Assembly (NCBI RefSeq): GCF_020524355.2
Contig: NZ_CP129019.1
Location: 4,586,001 to 4,650,000, forward strand
From: Mesobacillus subterraneus
GTDB lineage: Bacteria; Bacillota; Bacilli; Bacillales; Cytobacillaceae
DNA length: 64,000 bases
Direction: 5' to 3'
The number at the start of each line of letters is the position of its first letter. The first letter of the stretch is position 1. A program made the position numbers and the translations under genes. Below the pieces are notes generated by a model. It worked only from the letters and a program-made list of their open reading frames with translations. It did not search any database and had not been told where the DNA came from. Below are positions 11,350 through 20,771 of this stretch, piece after piece.

Positions 11350-12636
11350 ATGGAAAAGCTTAAGATTGCAGGCGGCTATCCTTTAAAAGGGACTGTTCGG
11401 GTCAGCGGTGCGAAAAACAGCGCAGTGACCTTGATCCCAGCAACGATTTTAGCAGAATCGCCTGTGACCATTGAAGGTTTGCCGGATATTTCCGATGTTC
11501 ATATGCTCAAGGACTTGATGGAGGAGATCGGCGGTTCTGTTGAATTCTCGAACAATGAAATGACGGTAGATCCGTCTTCCATGATTTCCATGCCTTTGCC
11601 GAATGGAAAAGTGAAAAAGCTGCGAGCTTCATACTATTTGATGGGAGCTATGCTGGGCCGTTTCAAAAAGGCTGTCATCGGACTTCCGGGCGGCTGCCAT
11701 TTGGGTCCATGGCCGATTGACCAGCATATAAAAGGATTCGAGGCGCTTGGTGCAAGCGTGACTAACGAACAGGGCGCGATTTACCTGCGTGCCGACGAGC
11801 TTCGCGGTGCAAGAATTTATCTTGACGTCGTTAGCGTTGGGGCAACAATTAACATCATGCTTGCTGCTGTCCGTGCAAAAGGGCGCACAATCATTGAAAA
11901 TGCCGCAAAAGAGCCGGAAATCATTGATGTCGCCACTTTGCTTACCAATATGGGTGCGAAGATTAAAGGGGCAGGTACGGATGTCATCCGTATCGATGGT
12001 GTCGACGAGCTTCACGGATGCCGCCACACGATCATTCCTGACCGCATTGAAGCTGGGACATACCTGATTCTTGGAGCTGCCATTGGAGACGGAGTGACAA
12101 TCGATAATGTCATCCCACAGCATATTGAATCGCTTGTGGCCAAGCTGAAGGAAATGGGCGCTAAAATTGAAGCCAGTGACGAGCAAATATATGTTGCGCC
12201 GTCTGAACAGTATAAAGCAGTCGATATTAAGACGCTTGTCTACCCTGGTTTCCCGACGGATTTGCAGCAGCCATTCACTGCACTTTTAACAAGAGCGGAA
12301 GGCTCAAGTGTCGTAACAGATACGATTTATGGCGCGCGCTTTAAGCATATTGATGAACTGAGAAGAATGAATGCCAACATCAAGGTCGAAGGCAGATCGG
12401 CGATTATTAGCGGTCCTGTCAAGCTGCAGGGAGCTAAGGTTAAGGCAAGTGACCTCCGCGCAGGAGCTGCACTTGTCATTGCTGGACTGATGGCGGAAGG
12501 TGTCACCGAAATTACTGGTGTCGACCATATTGACCGCGGTTACAGCCATATCGTTGAAAAGCTAAATGGACTCGGTGCCACAATTTGGCGTGAAGATATG
12601 ACATCTGAAGAGCAAGAAGAAGTGAAAAAATCATAA
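11350..12636 (+). CDS. murAB: UDP-N-acetylglucosamine 1-carboxyvinyltransferase, MurAB (MurZ) paralogue
   Basis: Transfers enolpyruvate from PEP to UDP-GlcNAc, the first committed step of peptidoglycan precursor synthesis; target of fosfomycin. The 428 residues carry the catalytic Cys116 in LPGGCHLGP. Position 121 is Trp (codon TGG at 11710-11712), where MurA enzymes have an Arg that binds PEP (Arg120 in E. coli). A single C-to-T change explains it. The other paralogue, murAA at 56 kb, keeps the Arg. ATG 11350 follows agaaggga; the open frame begins at 11296 without a binding site. The position between tal and glpX is that of B. subtilis murAB. Confidence 0.95.
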   Translation: MEKLKIAGGYPLKGTVRVSGAKNSAVTLIPATILAESPVTIEGLPDISDVHMLKDLMEEIGGSVEFSNNEMTVDPSSMISMPLPNGKVKKLRASYYLMGAMLGRFKKAVIGLPGGCHLGPWPIDQHIKGFEALGASVTNEQGAIYLRADELRGARIYLDVVSVGATINIMLAAVRAKGRTIIENAAKEPEIIDVATLLTNMGAKIKGAGTDVIRIDGVDELHGCRHTIIPDRIEAGTYLILGAAIGDGVTIDNVIPQHIESLVAKLKEMGAKIEASDEQIYVAPSEQYKAVDIKTLVYPGFPTDLQQPFTALLTRAEGSSVVTDTIYGARFKHIDELRRMNANIKVEGRSAIISGPVKLQGAKVKASDLRAGAALVIAGLMAEGVTEITGVDHIDRGYSHIVEKLNGLGATIWREDMTSEEQEEVKKS

Positions 12637-12880
12637 AAAGTATAGTACAATAGAGCTGTACAATACAAATAGTGGTGCTAATGCTTATTTTTAAACAAAA
12701 AAGTATAACCTATTTAACTTTTAAGCCGCCAACTATGGCGGCATGAAAGTTTTGCTTCCTAAGTAGTTTCCGGATACACAATCAGCTAACGAGGAGAAAG
12801 TTGATTTATGTAAAAGGCTTCTTTGAAAGGGACGCATTTTCGGTAGGCATTAGCATCTTTCATGATTAGGGGATGATCAT

Positions 12881-13843
12881 ATGGAACGTAGCTTAACGAT
12901 GGAGCTTGTCCGCGTGACAGAAGCGGCTGCGCTTGCTTCAGCCCGCTGGATGGGACGCGGTAAAAAGGATGAAGCTGACGATGCTGCAACGTCGGCAATG
13001 AGAGATGTGTTTGACACCATTCCGATGAAAGGCACAGTCGTAATCGGCGAAGGGGAAATGGACGAAGCACCGATGCTGTATATCGGTGAGAAGCTCGGGA
13101 CAGGCTATGGCCCGCGTTTGGATGTTGCTGTCGACCCATTGGAAGGGACGAACATTGTAGCGTCAGGCGGCTGGAATGCTCTTGCAGTTCTTGCGGTGGC
13201 AGATAACGGAAACCTTCTTCACGCACCTGACATGTACATGGACAAACTTGCTGTCGGACCTGAAGCGGTAGGCATGGTCGATATCAATGCTTCCGTTCTT
13301 GATAATCTGAAGGCCGTGGCAAAAGCGAAGAACAAGGATATTGAAGATGTAGTGGCAACGGTATTGAATCGCCCGCGCCATGAACATATCATTGCCCAGC
13401 TTCGTGATGCCGGTGCAAGGATCAAATTGATCAATGACGGAGATGTAGCAGGCGCAATCAACACGGCGTTTGATACGACAGGCGTCGATATCCTGTTCGG
13501 TTCAGGCGGAGCACCTGAGGGAGTGATCGCAGCGGTAGCGCTGAAAAGCCTTGGCGGTGAAATCCAGGGTAAATTGCTTCCGCAAAATGATGCAGAGCTC
13601 GAGCGCTGCATAAAAATGGGCATCGATGTCAATAAGGTCCTCCTCATGGAAGATTTTGTCCGCGGCGATGATGCGATTTTCGCTGCCACAGGCGTAACTG
13701 ATGGCGAGCTGCTAAAAGGAGTCCAGTTCAAAGGCTCTTACGGCTCAACCCATTCTGTCGTCATGCGCGCAAAATCAGGCACAGTCCGCTTCATTGAAGG
13801 GCAGCACAGCCTAAAGAAAAAGCCGCATCTGGTAATGAAATAA
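12881..13843 (+). CDS. glpX: fructose-1,6-bisphosphatase class II
   Basis: Hydrolyses fructose-1,6-bisphosphate in gluconeogenesis. The 320 residues belong to the GlpX family, not the Bacillus-type class III enzyme. Metal-binding and catalytic motifs are visible: [14 protein letters not shown] near residue 55, [11 protein letters not shown] near residue 85, and GSGGAPEGV near residue 205. ATG 12881 follows aggggatgat. It is separated from murAB by 244 bp and ends at a strong terminator. The B. subtilis equivalent is ywjI (glpX), in the same place. Standing close to fbaA and tal, it forms a small group of sugar-phosphate enzymes. Confidence 0.95.
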   Translation: MERSLTMELVRVTEAAALASARWMGRGKKDEADDAATSAMRDVFDTIPMKGTVVIGEGEMDEAPMLYIGEKLGTGYGPRLDVAVDPLEGTNIVASGGWNALAVLAVADNGNLLHAPDMYMDKLAVGPEAVGMVDINASVLDNLKAVAKAKNKDIEDVVATVLNRPRHEHIIAQLRDAGARIKLINDGDVAGAINTAFDTTGVDILFGSGGAPEGVIAAVALKSLGGEIQGKLLPQNDAELERCIKMGIDVNKVLLMEDFVRGDDAIFAATGVTDGELLKGVQFKGSYGSTHSVVMRAKSGTVRFIEGQHSLKKKPHLVMK

Positions 13844-13883
13844 TAATTTTTTAATAAAATTGAGTGCAAACCCTTACAAACAG

Positions 13884-13920
13884 ACTCCCTTTACCGCATT
13901 CTGCAGGTAAAGGGAGTTAA
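13884..13920 (+). terminator. terminator after glpX
   Basis: Perfect 12 bp stem actccctttacc / ggtaaagggagt followed by a short AT-rich tail (taataaat). The T-run is poor, so it may partly act as an RNA-stabilising hairpin. Confidence 0.65.
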
Positions 13921-13932
13921 TAAATAAAAAGA

Positions 13933-13962
13933 TTGATTATTTTTCCCATTTAAGGGTAAAAT
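13933..13962 (+). promoter_or_regulatory. candidate promoter for rho
   Basis: TTGATT (13933-13938), 18 bp spacer, TAAAAT (13957-13962). This would give rho a leader of about 170 bases. The 297 bp gap holds nothing else that I recognise. B. subtilis rho is autoregulated by termination in its leader. Confidence 0.4.
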
Positions 13963-14140
13963 GAAAATTGTTTTAATAAACTAGTTGATTTAGATTAGAC
14001 ACAAACCAGTTGTATACCTTCATTAATTCCTTCTTACAACCTTCAAAGGTAACTCATTTCTTCTTTTTCCATCCATACGCTGATATTCTTAATACATTTT
14101 TTATGGGGGAAATCGAAATATTTTAAGGCGTGGTGACATT

Positions 14141-15406
14141 ATGGAAGTTAATATTTCAAGCTTAGAAAATATGAAATTGAAAGAGCTTTATGAACTCGCA
14201 AAAGAGTATAAAGTCTCTTACTACAGCAAATTATCGAAAAAAGAACTTATTTTTGCTATTTTAAAAGCGCGTGCGGAACAGCAGGGCTATTTTTTCATGG
14301 AAGGTGTCCTGGAAATCATCCAGTCTGAAGGCTTTGGATTCCTGCGCCCGATTAACTACTCGCCAAGCTCTGAGGATATTTATATCTCAGCTTCACAAAT
14401 CCGCCGTTTTGATTTAAGGAACGGGGATAAAGTTTCGGGTAAAGTGCGTCCTCCTAAAGAGAACGAGCGTTATTTCGGCTTGCTTCAGGTAGAGGCAGTC
14501 AATGGTGATGACCCAGAATCGGCGAAGGAAAGGGTTCACTTCCCGGGTTTGACGCCATTATATCCTGACCGCATGATGAAACTGGAGACAACTCATAAAC
14601 ATGTATCAACAAGGATCATGGATGTTATCGCTCCTGTCGGTTTTGGTCAGCGCGGCTTGATTGTCGCACCGCCTAAGGCTGGTAAGACCATGCTTTTAAA
14701 AGAAATCGCAAACAGCATCACAACGAATCATCCTGAGGCTGAGCTGATTGTCCTGCTGATCGATGAACGTCCGGAAGAAGTAACAGATATCGAACGGTCC
14801 GTGGCTGGCGATGTTGTCAGCTCCACTTTTGATGAAGTGCCTGAAAACCACATTAAGGTAGCTGAGCTTGTGCTTGAGCGTGCGATGCGTCTTGTTGAAC
14901 ACAAACGTGATGTCGTCATCCTGATGGACAGCATCACTCGTCTGGCTCGTGCGTATAACCTTGTCATCCCGCCAAGCGGACGTACTTTGTCAGGTGGTAT
15001 TGACCCGGCGGCATTCCACCGTCCGAAGCGCTTTTTCGGTGCTGCCCGTAATATTGAAGAAGGCGGCAGCTTGACGATTCTTGCGACTGCGCTTGTTGAT
15101 ACAGGCTCACGTATGGATGATGTCATCTATGAAGAGTTCAAGGGAACCGGAAACATGGAACTTCACCTTGACCGTTCACTTGCAGAAAGAAGGATCTTCC
15201 CTGCAATCGACATTCTGGAACTCGTAAAGAAGAACTTCTTATTCCGAAAGACCATCTGGACAAGCTGTGGGCAATCCGTAAATCGATGTCCGATTCTCCA
15301 GACTTCGCGGAAAAATTCCTGCGTAAGCTAAGACTCTCCCAAGTCAAATGAAGACTTCTTCGCTGTTCTTGGCGAGGAAATGAAGGGGAATAACAAGCGA
15401 TCTTAA
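14141..15406 (+). pseudogene. rho: transcription termination factor Rho, frame broken twice near the C terminus
   Basis: Hexameric RNA helicase that ends transcription of untranslated RNA. The N-terminal SAP-like part, the RNA-binding cold-shock fold ([19 protein letters not shown]), Walker A ([12 protein letters not shown]) and Walker B ([15 protein letters not shown]) are intact. The reading frame is lost after FPAID: the family motif [12 protein letters not shown] is present only as SGTRKEELL in another frame, as if about 7 bases were missing near 15213. A second shift, one extra base in tcccaagtc near 15345, is needed to reach the natural end at TAA 15404. The uninterrupted frame stops at 15331. 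An error in the sequence is likelier than a dead rho. Confidence 0.93.
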
Positions 15407-15433
15407 TTCCAAATTATGGTCGTAAAAACTAAC

Positions 15434-15462
15434 TTGAAATATATAGATGGACTTGTTATAAT
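15434..15462 (+). promoter_or_regulatory. sigma-A promoter for rpmE
   Basis: TTGAAA (15434-15439), exact 17 bp spacer, TATAAT (15457-15462). The leader of about 80 bases contains the palindrome aacggtttaaccgtt near 15485-15500, which could be part of an L31 autoregulatory leader (inference). Confidence 0.8.
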
Positions 15463-15549
15463 GAGTGCAGTGTGTTTTTCCAATAACGGTTTAACCGTTG
15501 ATTATAACTCTGTTTCGGATATGATTCAGGGCGGAAGGAGATGAAAAGA

Positions 15550-15759
15550 ATGAAATCAGGAATTCATCCAAACTACAAAACAGTTAAGGTGACTTGCGCA
15601 TGCGGAAACGAATTCGAAACTGGTTCTGTTAAGAACGAGATTCGCGTTGAAACTTGCTCTGAGTGCCACCCATTCTATACTGGACGTCAGAAGTTTGCTG
15701 AAGCTGGCGGACGTGTTGACCGCTTCAACAAGAAATACGGTCTTAAAAACAACCAGTAA
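15550..15759 (+). CDS. rpmE: 50S ribosomal protein L31, zinc-containing type
   Basis: Large-subunit protein that bridges the two ribosomal subunits. The 69 residues keep the zinc-ligand cysteines: CACG near residue 15 and CSEC near residue 36. This is the zinc-replete form; the zinc-free paralogue (YtiA type) lacks these. The open frame begins at ATG 15541, but aaggag at 15535-15540 touches it; ATG 15550 is at the right distance and gives MKSGIHPN, the family's usual N terminus. Own promoter upstream, strong terminator downstream. B. subtilis order rho-rpmE-tdk is conserved. Confidence 0.97.
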   Translation: MKSGIHPNYKTVKVTCACGNEFETGSVKNEIRVETCSECHPFYTGRQKFAEAGGRVDRFNKKYGLKNNQ

Positions 15760-15772
15760 TATAAGAAACGAT

Positions 15773-15813
15773 AAAACAGGCAAGAAGCTTTGTGACTTGC
15801 CTGTTTTTTATTT
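15773..15813 (+). terminator. terminator after rpmE
   Basis: Stem aaaacaggcaag / cttgcctgtttt with an 11-base loop and a long T-run. Confidence 0.9.
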
Positions 15814-16035
15814 TGCATTTTTCGGGATTTTGGTTCGAATTATGGAATACAAACAGATAAAATTTAATTTTATGAACTTTATTTTTGTGTCTGGATTCAG
15901 CGCCTTTTTTTGTTATAATGGAAAAAGCTGAAAAAAAGTGTCGAACTTTTAACCAGGCTTTTTTCGTACCTTTATGGCATGAAGAAGCCGTAAAATTACG
16001 AAAACAGCTTATTTAGTGCAAGATAACATTTTTAT

Positions 16036-16156
16036 TGTCCAGCTCCAGCGCCTAGCCCTTCGAGTCGCTTCGGTCCGCTCGATGAAGTCAAAGAACGACT
16101 TCACCGTTCGGCCATCAAGCGCTTGTCATGGCTGACCAATGCGCTTGCGCTTCCAA
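16036..16156. repeat. dispersed GC-rich repeat, family A copy 1
   Basis: About 120 bp beginning gtccagctccagcgcctagc and ending aatgcgcttgcgcttcc. It holds the internal hairpin gaagtc-aaagaac-gacttc, and its ends can pair (gcgcctagccc with the later ggctgaccaatgcgc), so the whole unit can fold. Four more copies or near copies are at 17.7, 25.2, 37.1 and 40.9 kb. This copy ends only 30 bp before tdk and supplies extra open frame upstream of its true start. Confidence 0.85.
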
Positions 16157-16185
16157 ATTTACGAGCGAGGAAGGAGAGGCTGACC

Positions 16186-16809
16186 ATGTACGTTATGAAA
16201 CAAAGCGGTTGGATTGAATTGATCTGCGGCAGCATGTTTTCCGGTAAATCCGAAGAACTGATCCGCCGAGTGCGCAGAACTCAATTCGCCAAGCAAAAAA
16301 TTGCTGTATTCAAACCCGCGATTGATAACCGCTACAGCGAAGAATCGGTTGTATCACACAACGGAACTGCAGTTACTGCAAAGCCTATTGCCAACTCTAT
16401 TGATATTTTTAAGCATATCAACCCTGAAATCGATGTCATTGCCATCGATGAAGTGCAATTTTTTGACAATGAAATCCTGCAGGTGATCCAGCATCTTGCA
16501 GACAGCGGCTACCGCGTAATCGTTGCCGGACTTGACCAAGATTTCCGCGGCGAGCCATTCGGACAGATGCCTGCATTGATGGCCGTTGCCGAAAATGTGA
16601 CCAAGCTTCAAGCTGTATGTGCAGTATGTGGATCGCCATCTAGCCGGACACAGCGTTTGATCAACGGCAAGCCAGCCTCTTATGATGATCCAATCATTCT
16701 CGTTGGCGCCTCCGAATCGTACGAACCACGATGCAGACACCATCATGAAGTTCCTAAATCACCAAACGAGCTGAAGATCAAGAACACGACGACGGAAAGC
16801 TTAACATAG
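16186..16809 (+). CDS. tdk: thymidine kinase
   Basis: Phosphorylates thymidine with ATP in nucleotide salvage. The 207 residues form a TK1-type enzyme: P-loop [15 protein letters not shown] near residue 14, DEVQFFD near residue 86 (catalytic Glu/Asp region), DFRGEPFG lasso region, and a zinc-ribbon CAVCG with a later C-RHHH. ATG 16186 follows aaggagagg at 16170-16178 and gives MYVMKQSGW; the open frame from 16123 is repeat sequence. It is a single gene, with a repeat upstream and a terminator plus 21 bp-period array downstream. Confidence 0.97.
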   Translation: MYVMKQSGWIELICGSMFSGKSEELIRRVRRTQFAKQKIAVFKPAIDNRYSEESVVSHNGTAVTAKPIANSIDIFKHINPEIDVIAIDEVQFFDNEILQVIQHLADSGYRVIVAGLDQDFRGEPFGQMPALMAVAENVTKLQAVCAVCGSPSSRTQRLINGKPASYDDPIILVGASESYEPRCRHHHEVPKSPNELKIKNTTTESLT

Positions 16810-16815
16810 AAGGTG

Positions 16816-16846
16816 GAATCCTCCCGGGTGCGGGGGGATTTTTTGT
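16816..16846 (+). terminator. terminator after tdk
   Basis: Stem aatcctccc / ggggggatt with loop gggtgc and a run of T. Confidence 0.85.
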
Positions 16847-16883
16847 TATTTGCGGGCTTGTATTTACCTAATATTGGATGAAA

Positions 16884-16978
16884 GTGCAATTACTACACTT
16901 TACTGTGCAATTCATACTCTTTTATGTGCAATTAATGGTTTTATCGTGCAATTATGACTCTTTTCCGTGCAATTATAG
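16884..16978. repeat. 21 bp-period intergenic array, core GTGCAATTA
   Basis: Core GTGCAATTA or near copies at 16884, 16905, 16926, 16946 and 16967 (steps 21, 21, 20, 21). Spacers are T-rich; the second (catactcttttat) and fourth (tgactcttttcc) are alike, again suggesting a dimer of about 41-42 bp. It lies just after the tdk terminator. The reverse complement of this core, AATTGC(A), is used by the array near 32.4 kb. Confidence 0.85.
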
Positions 16979-17099
16979 TCATTGAGTAAGAGAATAATTT
17001 TTCCAATTGCCGTTTTTCCCTTAAAATAGGTGACTTTAGAGCTCCTAGATGCATTTCAGCAACTTTTTGGGGCAATCTAACAGCGGGAGGTGCCATAAT

Positions 17100-17549
17100 T
17101 TGAAAAAATTACTCATGTTGTTTGTGCTTGCGATGATTATGGTTTCAGGTTGTGTCCAGGATAATACAGAATCAGTCTATGACAAGAATGAAGATCATGC
17201 TGGAGTAGACCTGAACAGGGATGATGACGGGGTCCGCGAAGGAGATGGACCGAATTTCACAAGGGACCAGGATGAGGGCATGACGATGACCGATCAGAAT
17301 CCCAATTTGCTGAATACCGATAACGAAAACCATTATAGTTTTTCCCAGGATGTCCAAAAAGCGAAGGACGTCATTTCTGATGCAGGCTATGACCCGGGTT
17401 CCATCTGGATTAACGGCGGCGAAATGAACGTGACCGCACAGCTTGAAGGGCGCGTAACCAGAAAAGATCGTGAAAACGCTCAAAAGATACTGCAGAAAAA
17501 GCTGACAAGAGCTTTGCCGCGCTATGATATTAACGTTGATATTGAATAA
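17100..17549 (+). CDS. predicted lipoprotein resembling YhcN/YlaJ sporulation lipoproteins
   Basis: A 149-residue secreted lipoprotein. The signal peptide MKKLLMLFVLAMIMVSGC ends in a lipobox with Cys18. A low-complexity acidic stretch (residues 20-75, many D, N, E) follows, then a compact domain with AKDVISDAGYDPGSIWINGG, the pattern of the YhcN/YlaJ family found in spores. TTG 17100 is the start, placed by gggaggtg at 17085-17092. The position between tdk and prfA has a small gene in other bacilli (ywmA/ywkB type loci differ), so I do not assign a symbol. Its role is unknown; spore-envelope location is an inference from the family resemblance. Confidence 0.7.
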   Translation: MKKLLMLFVLAMIMVSGCVQDNTESVYDKNEDHAGVDLNRDDDGVREGDGPNFTRDQDEGMTMTDQNPNLLNTDNENHYSFSQDVQKAKDVISDAGYDPGSIWINGGEMNVTAQLEGRVTRKDRENAQKILQKKLTRALPRYDINVDIE

Positions 17550-17566
17550 AGTTGTGAAGCTTCACA

Positions 17567-17596
17567 GCATGCTCGTAAATTGGGCATGCTTTTTCT
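17567..17596 (+). terminator. terminator after the lipoprotein gene
   Basis: Stem agcatgc / gcatgct with a 10-base loop and TTTTT. Confidence 0.8.
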
Positions 17597-17601
17597 GATG
17601 C

Positions 17602-17841
17602 CTGAAGTTGGACAGTCGCCTCCGCATTTCGACTTGTCTAGTATCGGTCCCTAGAAACTCCGAAATTTCAACTCCGCCGGCGAAGCAAAAAGCGCTTCTT
17701 TGTCGGAGTCTCCAGTTTTTGCGTTTCTGGGCAGTCCGCTATAATTTTTCGGTTTCGGTCCGCTCAGGTGAAGTCAAAGAGCGACTTCCTGGTCAGCCCT
17801 CCAGCGCTTGCCGGGGCTGGACAAGGCGCTTGCGCTTTTCT
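17602..17841. repeat. composite repeat containing a family A right half
   Basis: Bases 17752-17841 (tttcggtccgctcaggtgaag to aaggcgcttgcgctttt) match the right two-thirds of repeat family A. The left part differs: it holds a separate hairpin, ctccgccggcgaagc / gcgcttctttgtcggag (about 17672-17709). The gap between the lipoprotein gene and prfA is 440 bp and holds only the terminator, this repeat and the prfA promoter. Confidence 0.75.
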
Positions 17842-17854
17842 ATTCACAATGGCT

Positions 17855-17883
17855 TTGACTGAGTGTGCCACCTATACTATAAT
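17855..17883 (+). promoter_or_regulatory. sigma-A promoter for prfA
   Basis: TTGACT (17855-17860), exact 17 bp spacer, TATAAT (17878-17883), about 107 bases before the start codon and only 14 bp after the end of the repeat. Confidence 0.8.
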
Positions 17884-17989
17884 TAGAATGTTATGCTATG
17901 TTGAACTATCGGACCTGGTGCGGAAATACACAGGCAAGAATAAATGTATAAACTAATTTTCAAGGCTATAAAAATAGAGGTGAATGTCC

Positions 17990-19066
17990 GTGTTTGATCG
18001 TCTTCAATCAGTTGAGGATCGTTATGAAAGATTGAATGAGTTATTGAGTGACCCGGAAGTTGTCAATGATTCCAAGAAGCTCCGCGAGTATTCAAAAGAG
18101 CAGTCTGACATCCAGGAAACAGTCATGGCTTACCGTGAGTACAAGGAAGTTAAAGAGCAGCTGACAGATGCGAAAGCCATGCTCGAGGAAAAGCTCGATG
18201 CAGACATGCGTGAGATGGTAAAGGAAGAAATCTCCGAGCTCGAACCACAAATCGAGGAGCTTGAAGCTCGCATCAAGATTCTTCTTATCCCTAAAGACCC
18301 TAATGATGACAAAAACGTTATCATGGAAATCCGTGGCGCTGCTGGCGGCGATGAAGCTGCTTTATTTGCCGGTGACCTTTACAGGATGTACAGCCGTTAT
18401 GCTGAATCACAGGGATGGAAAACGGAAGTCATCGATGCCAGCACGACTGGCGTGGGCGGCTTTAAAGAAATCATCTTCATGATCAATGGCAATGGCGCTT
18501 ATTCTAAAATGAAGTTCGAAAACGGTGCCCACCGAGTACAACGTGTTCCGGAAACGGAATCAGGCGGCCGTATCCATACTTCAACTGCTACGGTTGCATG
18601 TCTTCCTGAAGCGGAAGAAGTGGAAATTGAGCTGCACGATAAAGACATCCGTTTTGATGCCTTTGCATCAAGCGGCGCCGGTGGACAGTCTGTTAACACG
18701 ACAATGTCAGCAGCTGTACGTCTGACACATATACCAACTGGAATCGTTGTATCGTGCCAGGATGAAAAATCACAGCACAAGAACAAAGACAAGGCGATGA
18801 AGGTACTTCGTGCCCGTGTCTATGACAAATTCCAGCAGGAAGCACAGGCGGAGTATGACCAGGTTCGTAAATCTGCTGTAGGTACAGGGGACCGCTCCGA
18901 GCGCATCCGTACGTACAACTTCCCGCAAAATCGCGTGACCGACCACCGCATCGGCCTGACGATCCAGAAGCTTGACCAGATCCTTCAGGGCAAGATGGAT
19001 GAAATCATCGAAGCGCTTATTATGGAAGACCAGTCTCAAAGACTTGAGAGTGCGAACAATGACTAA
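17990..19066 (+). CDS. prfA: peptide chain release factor 1
   Basis: Recognises UAA and UAG in the ribosomal A site and triggers hydrolysis of the finished peptide. The 358 residues contain the GGQ catalytic loop in [14 protein letters not shown] and the usual downstream [19 protein letters not shown] 17990 is 7 bases from gaggtg and gives [15 protein letters not shown], matching RF1; ATG 17984 is too close to that site. One odd point: after the GGQ loop the sequence reads MSAAVRLTH, where RF1 proteins have MSAVRLTH or DSAIRITH. A 3-base duplication (cagcag at 18708-18713) would explain the additional Ala. It overlaps prmC, its methylase. Confidence 0.97.
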   Translation: MFDRLQSVEDRYERLNELLSDPEVVNDSKKLREYSKEQSDIQETVMAYREYKEVKEQLTDAKAMLEEKLDADMREMVKEEISELEPQIEELEARIKILLIPKDPNDDKNVIMEIRGAAGGDEAALFAGDLYRMYSRYAESQGWKTEVIDASTTGVGGFKEIIFMINGNGAYSKMKFENGAHRVQRVPETESGGRIHTSTATVACLPEAEEVEIELHDKDIRFDAFASSGAGGQSVNTTMSAAVRLTHIPTGIVVSCQDEKSQHKNKDKAMKVLRARVYDKFQQEAQAEYDQVRKSAVGTGDRSERIRTYNFPQNRVTDHRIGLTIQKLDQILQGKMDEIIEALIMEDQSQRLESANND

Positions 19067-19958
19067 TGTGAAAATATTTGAAGCCCTCAATTGGGCTTCT
19101 TCTTTTTTAAAAGAACATAATCGCGAGGAGTTCGCCGGTGAACTTTTGCTCCGGCACTATTCCGGATTGTCCCGTACGTCGATGCTTGCGATGATGCGCG
19201 ACGAACTTGATGGAGAAGTGTGGGCCGCATTTCAGGATGCTGTAAAAAGGCATGCAGCTGGCGAACCGATTCAATATATCATGGGCAGCGAGGAGTTTTA
19301 CGGCCGCTCCTTCAATGTAAATGAGCATGTGCTGATTCCCCGGCCGGAGACGGAGGAGCTTGTTCATGGAACGCTTCAGCGTTTGGATAGACTTTTTCCG
19401 GAGAATGGTCAAATTGACCTTGTCGATGTCGGCACCGGTTGCGGAGCAATTTCGGTTACCTTAAAGCTGGAAAAACCAGAAATGAAGGTAACAGCGGTTG
19501 ATCTTTCAAAAGACGCCCTCCAGGTTGCCCGGGAAAATGCAAGTCAGCTGAGTGCAGAGATTGAATTTTTACACGGAGATCTCCTGCAGCCGCTCATTTT
19601 ACAAGGCAAAAAAGTACATGCTGTCATCTCGAATCCTCCATATATTCCGGTTTCGGACCAGGAATGGATGTCAGACATTGTGACAGAACACGAGCCTCAT
19701 ATGGCGCTTTTTGCAGGCGAAGACGGACTGGACCTGTATCGCCGTTTCATGGACGAACTCCCGCTGGTATTGAAGGAGAAAGCCTTGGTCGGCTTTGAAA
19801 TCGGCGCTGGCCAGGGTGAGGCAGTACGTGCGCTTCTGGAAAAAACCTTCCCGCATGCCAGGGTAGAGGTTGTCTTTGATATAAATGGCAAGGACCGGAT
19901 GGTGTTTGCGGAAATGGACTCCCTAAAAAAAGGAGTCCGTTTTTTTCAAAATTACTAG
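19059..19958 (+). CDS. prmC: release factor glutamine N5-methyltransferase
   Basis: Methylates the glutamine of the GGQ loop in release factors 1 and 2 using S-adenosylmethionine. The SAM motif [14 protein letters not shown] and the catalytic NPPY motif ([15 protein letters not shown]) are present. Start ATG 19059 overlaps the end of prfA by 8 bases, so the two are translationally coupled; the open frame upstream of it is the prfA sequence in another frame. The C-terminal 14 codons (after FAEM) are encoded by the terminator hairpin itself, giving 299 residues, somewhat long for the family. Possibly the natural end differs slightly. Confidence 0.95.
   Translation: MTNVKIFEALNWASSFLKEHNREEFAGELLLRHYSGLSRTSMLAMMRDELDGEVWAAFQDAVKRHAAGEPIQYIMGSEEFYGRSFNVNEHVLIPRPETEELVHGTLQRLDRLFPENGQIDLVDVGTGCGAISVTLKLEKPEMKVTAVDLSKDALQVARENASQLSAEIEFLHGDLLQPLILQGKKVHAVISNPPYIPVSDQEWMSDIVTEHEPHMALFAGEDGLDLYRRFMDELPLVLKEKALVGFEIGAGQGEAVRALLEKTFPHARVEVVFDINGKDRMVFAEMDSLKKGVRFFQNY
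19916..19948 (+). terminator. terminator overlapping the 3' end of prmC
   Basis: Stem ggactcc / ggagtcc with loop ctaaaaaaa and seven T. It lies inside the prmC frame and separates prfA-prmC from spoIIR. Confidence 0.85.
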
Positions 19959-19987
19959 TTTAAGAATCTATCAATCTGTCCACACTG
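19958..19987 (+). promoter_or_regulatory. candidate sigma-F promoter for spoIIR
   Basis: GTTTA (19958-19962), 15 bp spacer, GTCCACACTG (19978-19987). The consensus is GYATA, then GGNNANANTR; nine of ten -10 positions fit, the second G being T. The spoIIQ promoter in this window deviates at the same place. SpoIIR is sigma-F dependent in B. subtilis. Confidence 0.65.
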
Positions 19988-20013
19988 TGACTAGTGAAGG
20001 GACGGTGCGAAAG

Positions 20014-20715
20014 ATGATGATGAAAAAATCAGCCGCTATTTTATACATATTCTTATTATGTGCAGGGACTATTCTAAGTTTATATATTCCAAAAAATGAA
20101 GTGACCGCGAAGGAAGCGATGGTCATCCCGAATGAGGCGATTCGCCTGAGGATCCTCGCTGACAGTGATCTGGAAAAGGATCAGAATATCAAACGTCTGA
20201 TCCGCGACGAAGTGAACAAAGAAATCACGAACTGGGTTCAGGAGCTGACTTCGATTGAAGAAGCGAGGAACGTCATCAAATCCAAGCTGCCAGAAATCCA
20301 GGCAATCGCTGAAGAAGTTATCGCAGCTGAAGGGTCAAATCATCCTGTAAAAACTGAGTTTGATAAAGTGCAGTTTCCTACTAAATTATATGGGCAGCTG
20401 CTCTACCCGGCAGGTGAGTACGAAGCAATCTTGATCACGATTGGTGAAGGCGAAGGCGCGAACTGGTGGTGCGTCCTGTATCCGCCACTATGCTTCCTTG
20501 ACTTCTCGAATGGCGAAGCAACAAGCGAAGGCTTCGACGAAAACGATGACAAAGGCGCTGTAAAAGCTGACGCTGAAGACGAGTCAGCCGATATCAAGCT
20601 TGATGACGAAAAACAAAGCAAAAAAGGTAAAAAAACAGTATATGAAGGCGGCGAAGAAGAAGAAGTTGAGGTAGCCTTCTTCCTCGTCGAGATTTGGAAC
20701 AGGATTTTCGGATAA
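20014..20715 (+). CDS. spoIIR: stage II sporulation protein R
   Basis: Forespore-made signal protein secreted into the intermembrane space, where it triggers SpoIIGA to process pro-sigma-E in the mother cell. The protein has an N-terminal signal/membrane segment (AAILYIFLLCAGTILSLYI) and the SpoIIR domain with NEAIRLRILADSDLEKDQ and WWCVLYPPLCFLDF. The C-terminal third is unusually acidic and Lys-rich (residues 170-222) before a hydrophobic end VAFFLVEIWNRIFG. ATG 20014 is chosen because the frame's upstream GTG 19987 lies inside the sigma-F -10 element; GTG 20005 is another option, 3-4 bases after aaggga. A strong terminator follows. Confidence 0.93.
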   Translation: MMMKKSAAILYIFLLCAGTILSLYIPKNEVTAKEAMVIPNEAIRLRILADSDLEKDQNIKRLIRDEVNKEITNWVQELTSIEEARNVIKSKLPEIQAIAEEVIAAEGSNHPVKTEFDKVQFPTKLYGQLLYPAGEYEAILITIGEGEGANWWCVLYPPLCFLDFSNGEATSEGFDENDDKGAVKADAEDESADIKLDDEKQSKKGKKTVYEGGEEEEVEVAFFLVEIWNRIFG

Positions 20716-20752
20716 AATAAGCCCCTGCGCAGGTTGCAGGGGCTTATTTTGA
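20715..20752 (+). terminator. bidirectional terminator after spoIIR
   Basis: Stem aataagcccctgc / gcaggggcttatt, loop gcaggtt, with A-run before and T-run after. It can serve spoIIR and the convergent cupin gene. Confidence 0.85.
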
Positions 20753-20771
20753 GCTTGAAAAGGCCAGGGTA

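Noticed and set aside
12723..12745. Terminator between murAB and glpX
   Set aside because: gccgcc-aactat-ggcggc makes a short hairpin but is followed by catgaaagtttt without a clear T-run; not convincing.
16123..16185. N-terminal extension of thymidine kinase
   Set aside because: The extra codons come from the family A repeat; a good ribosome-binding site and family alignment support ATG 16186.
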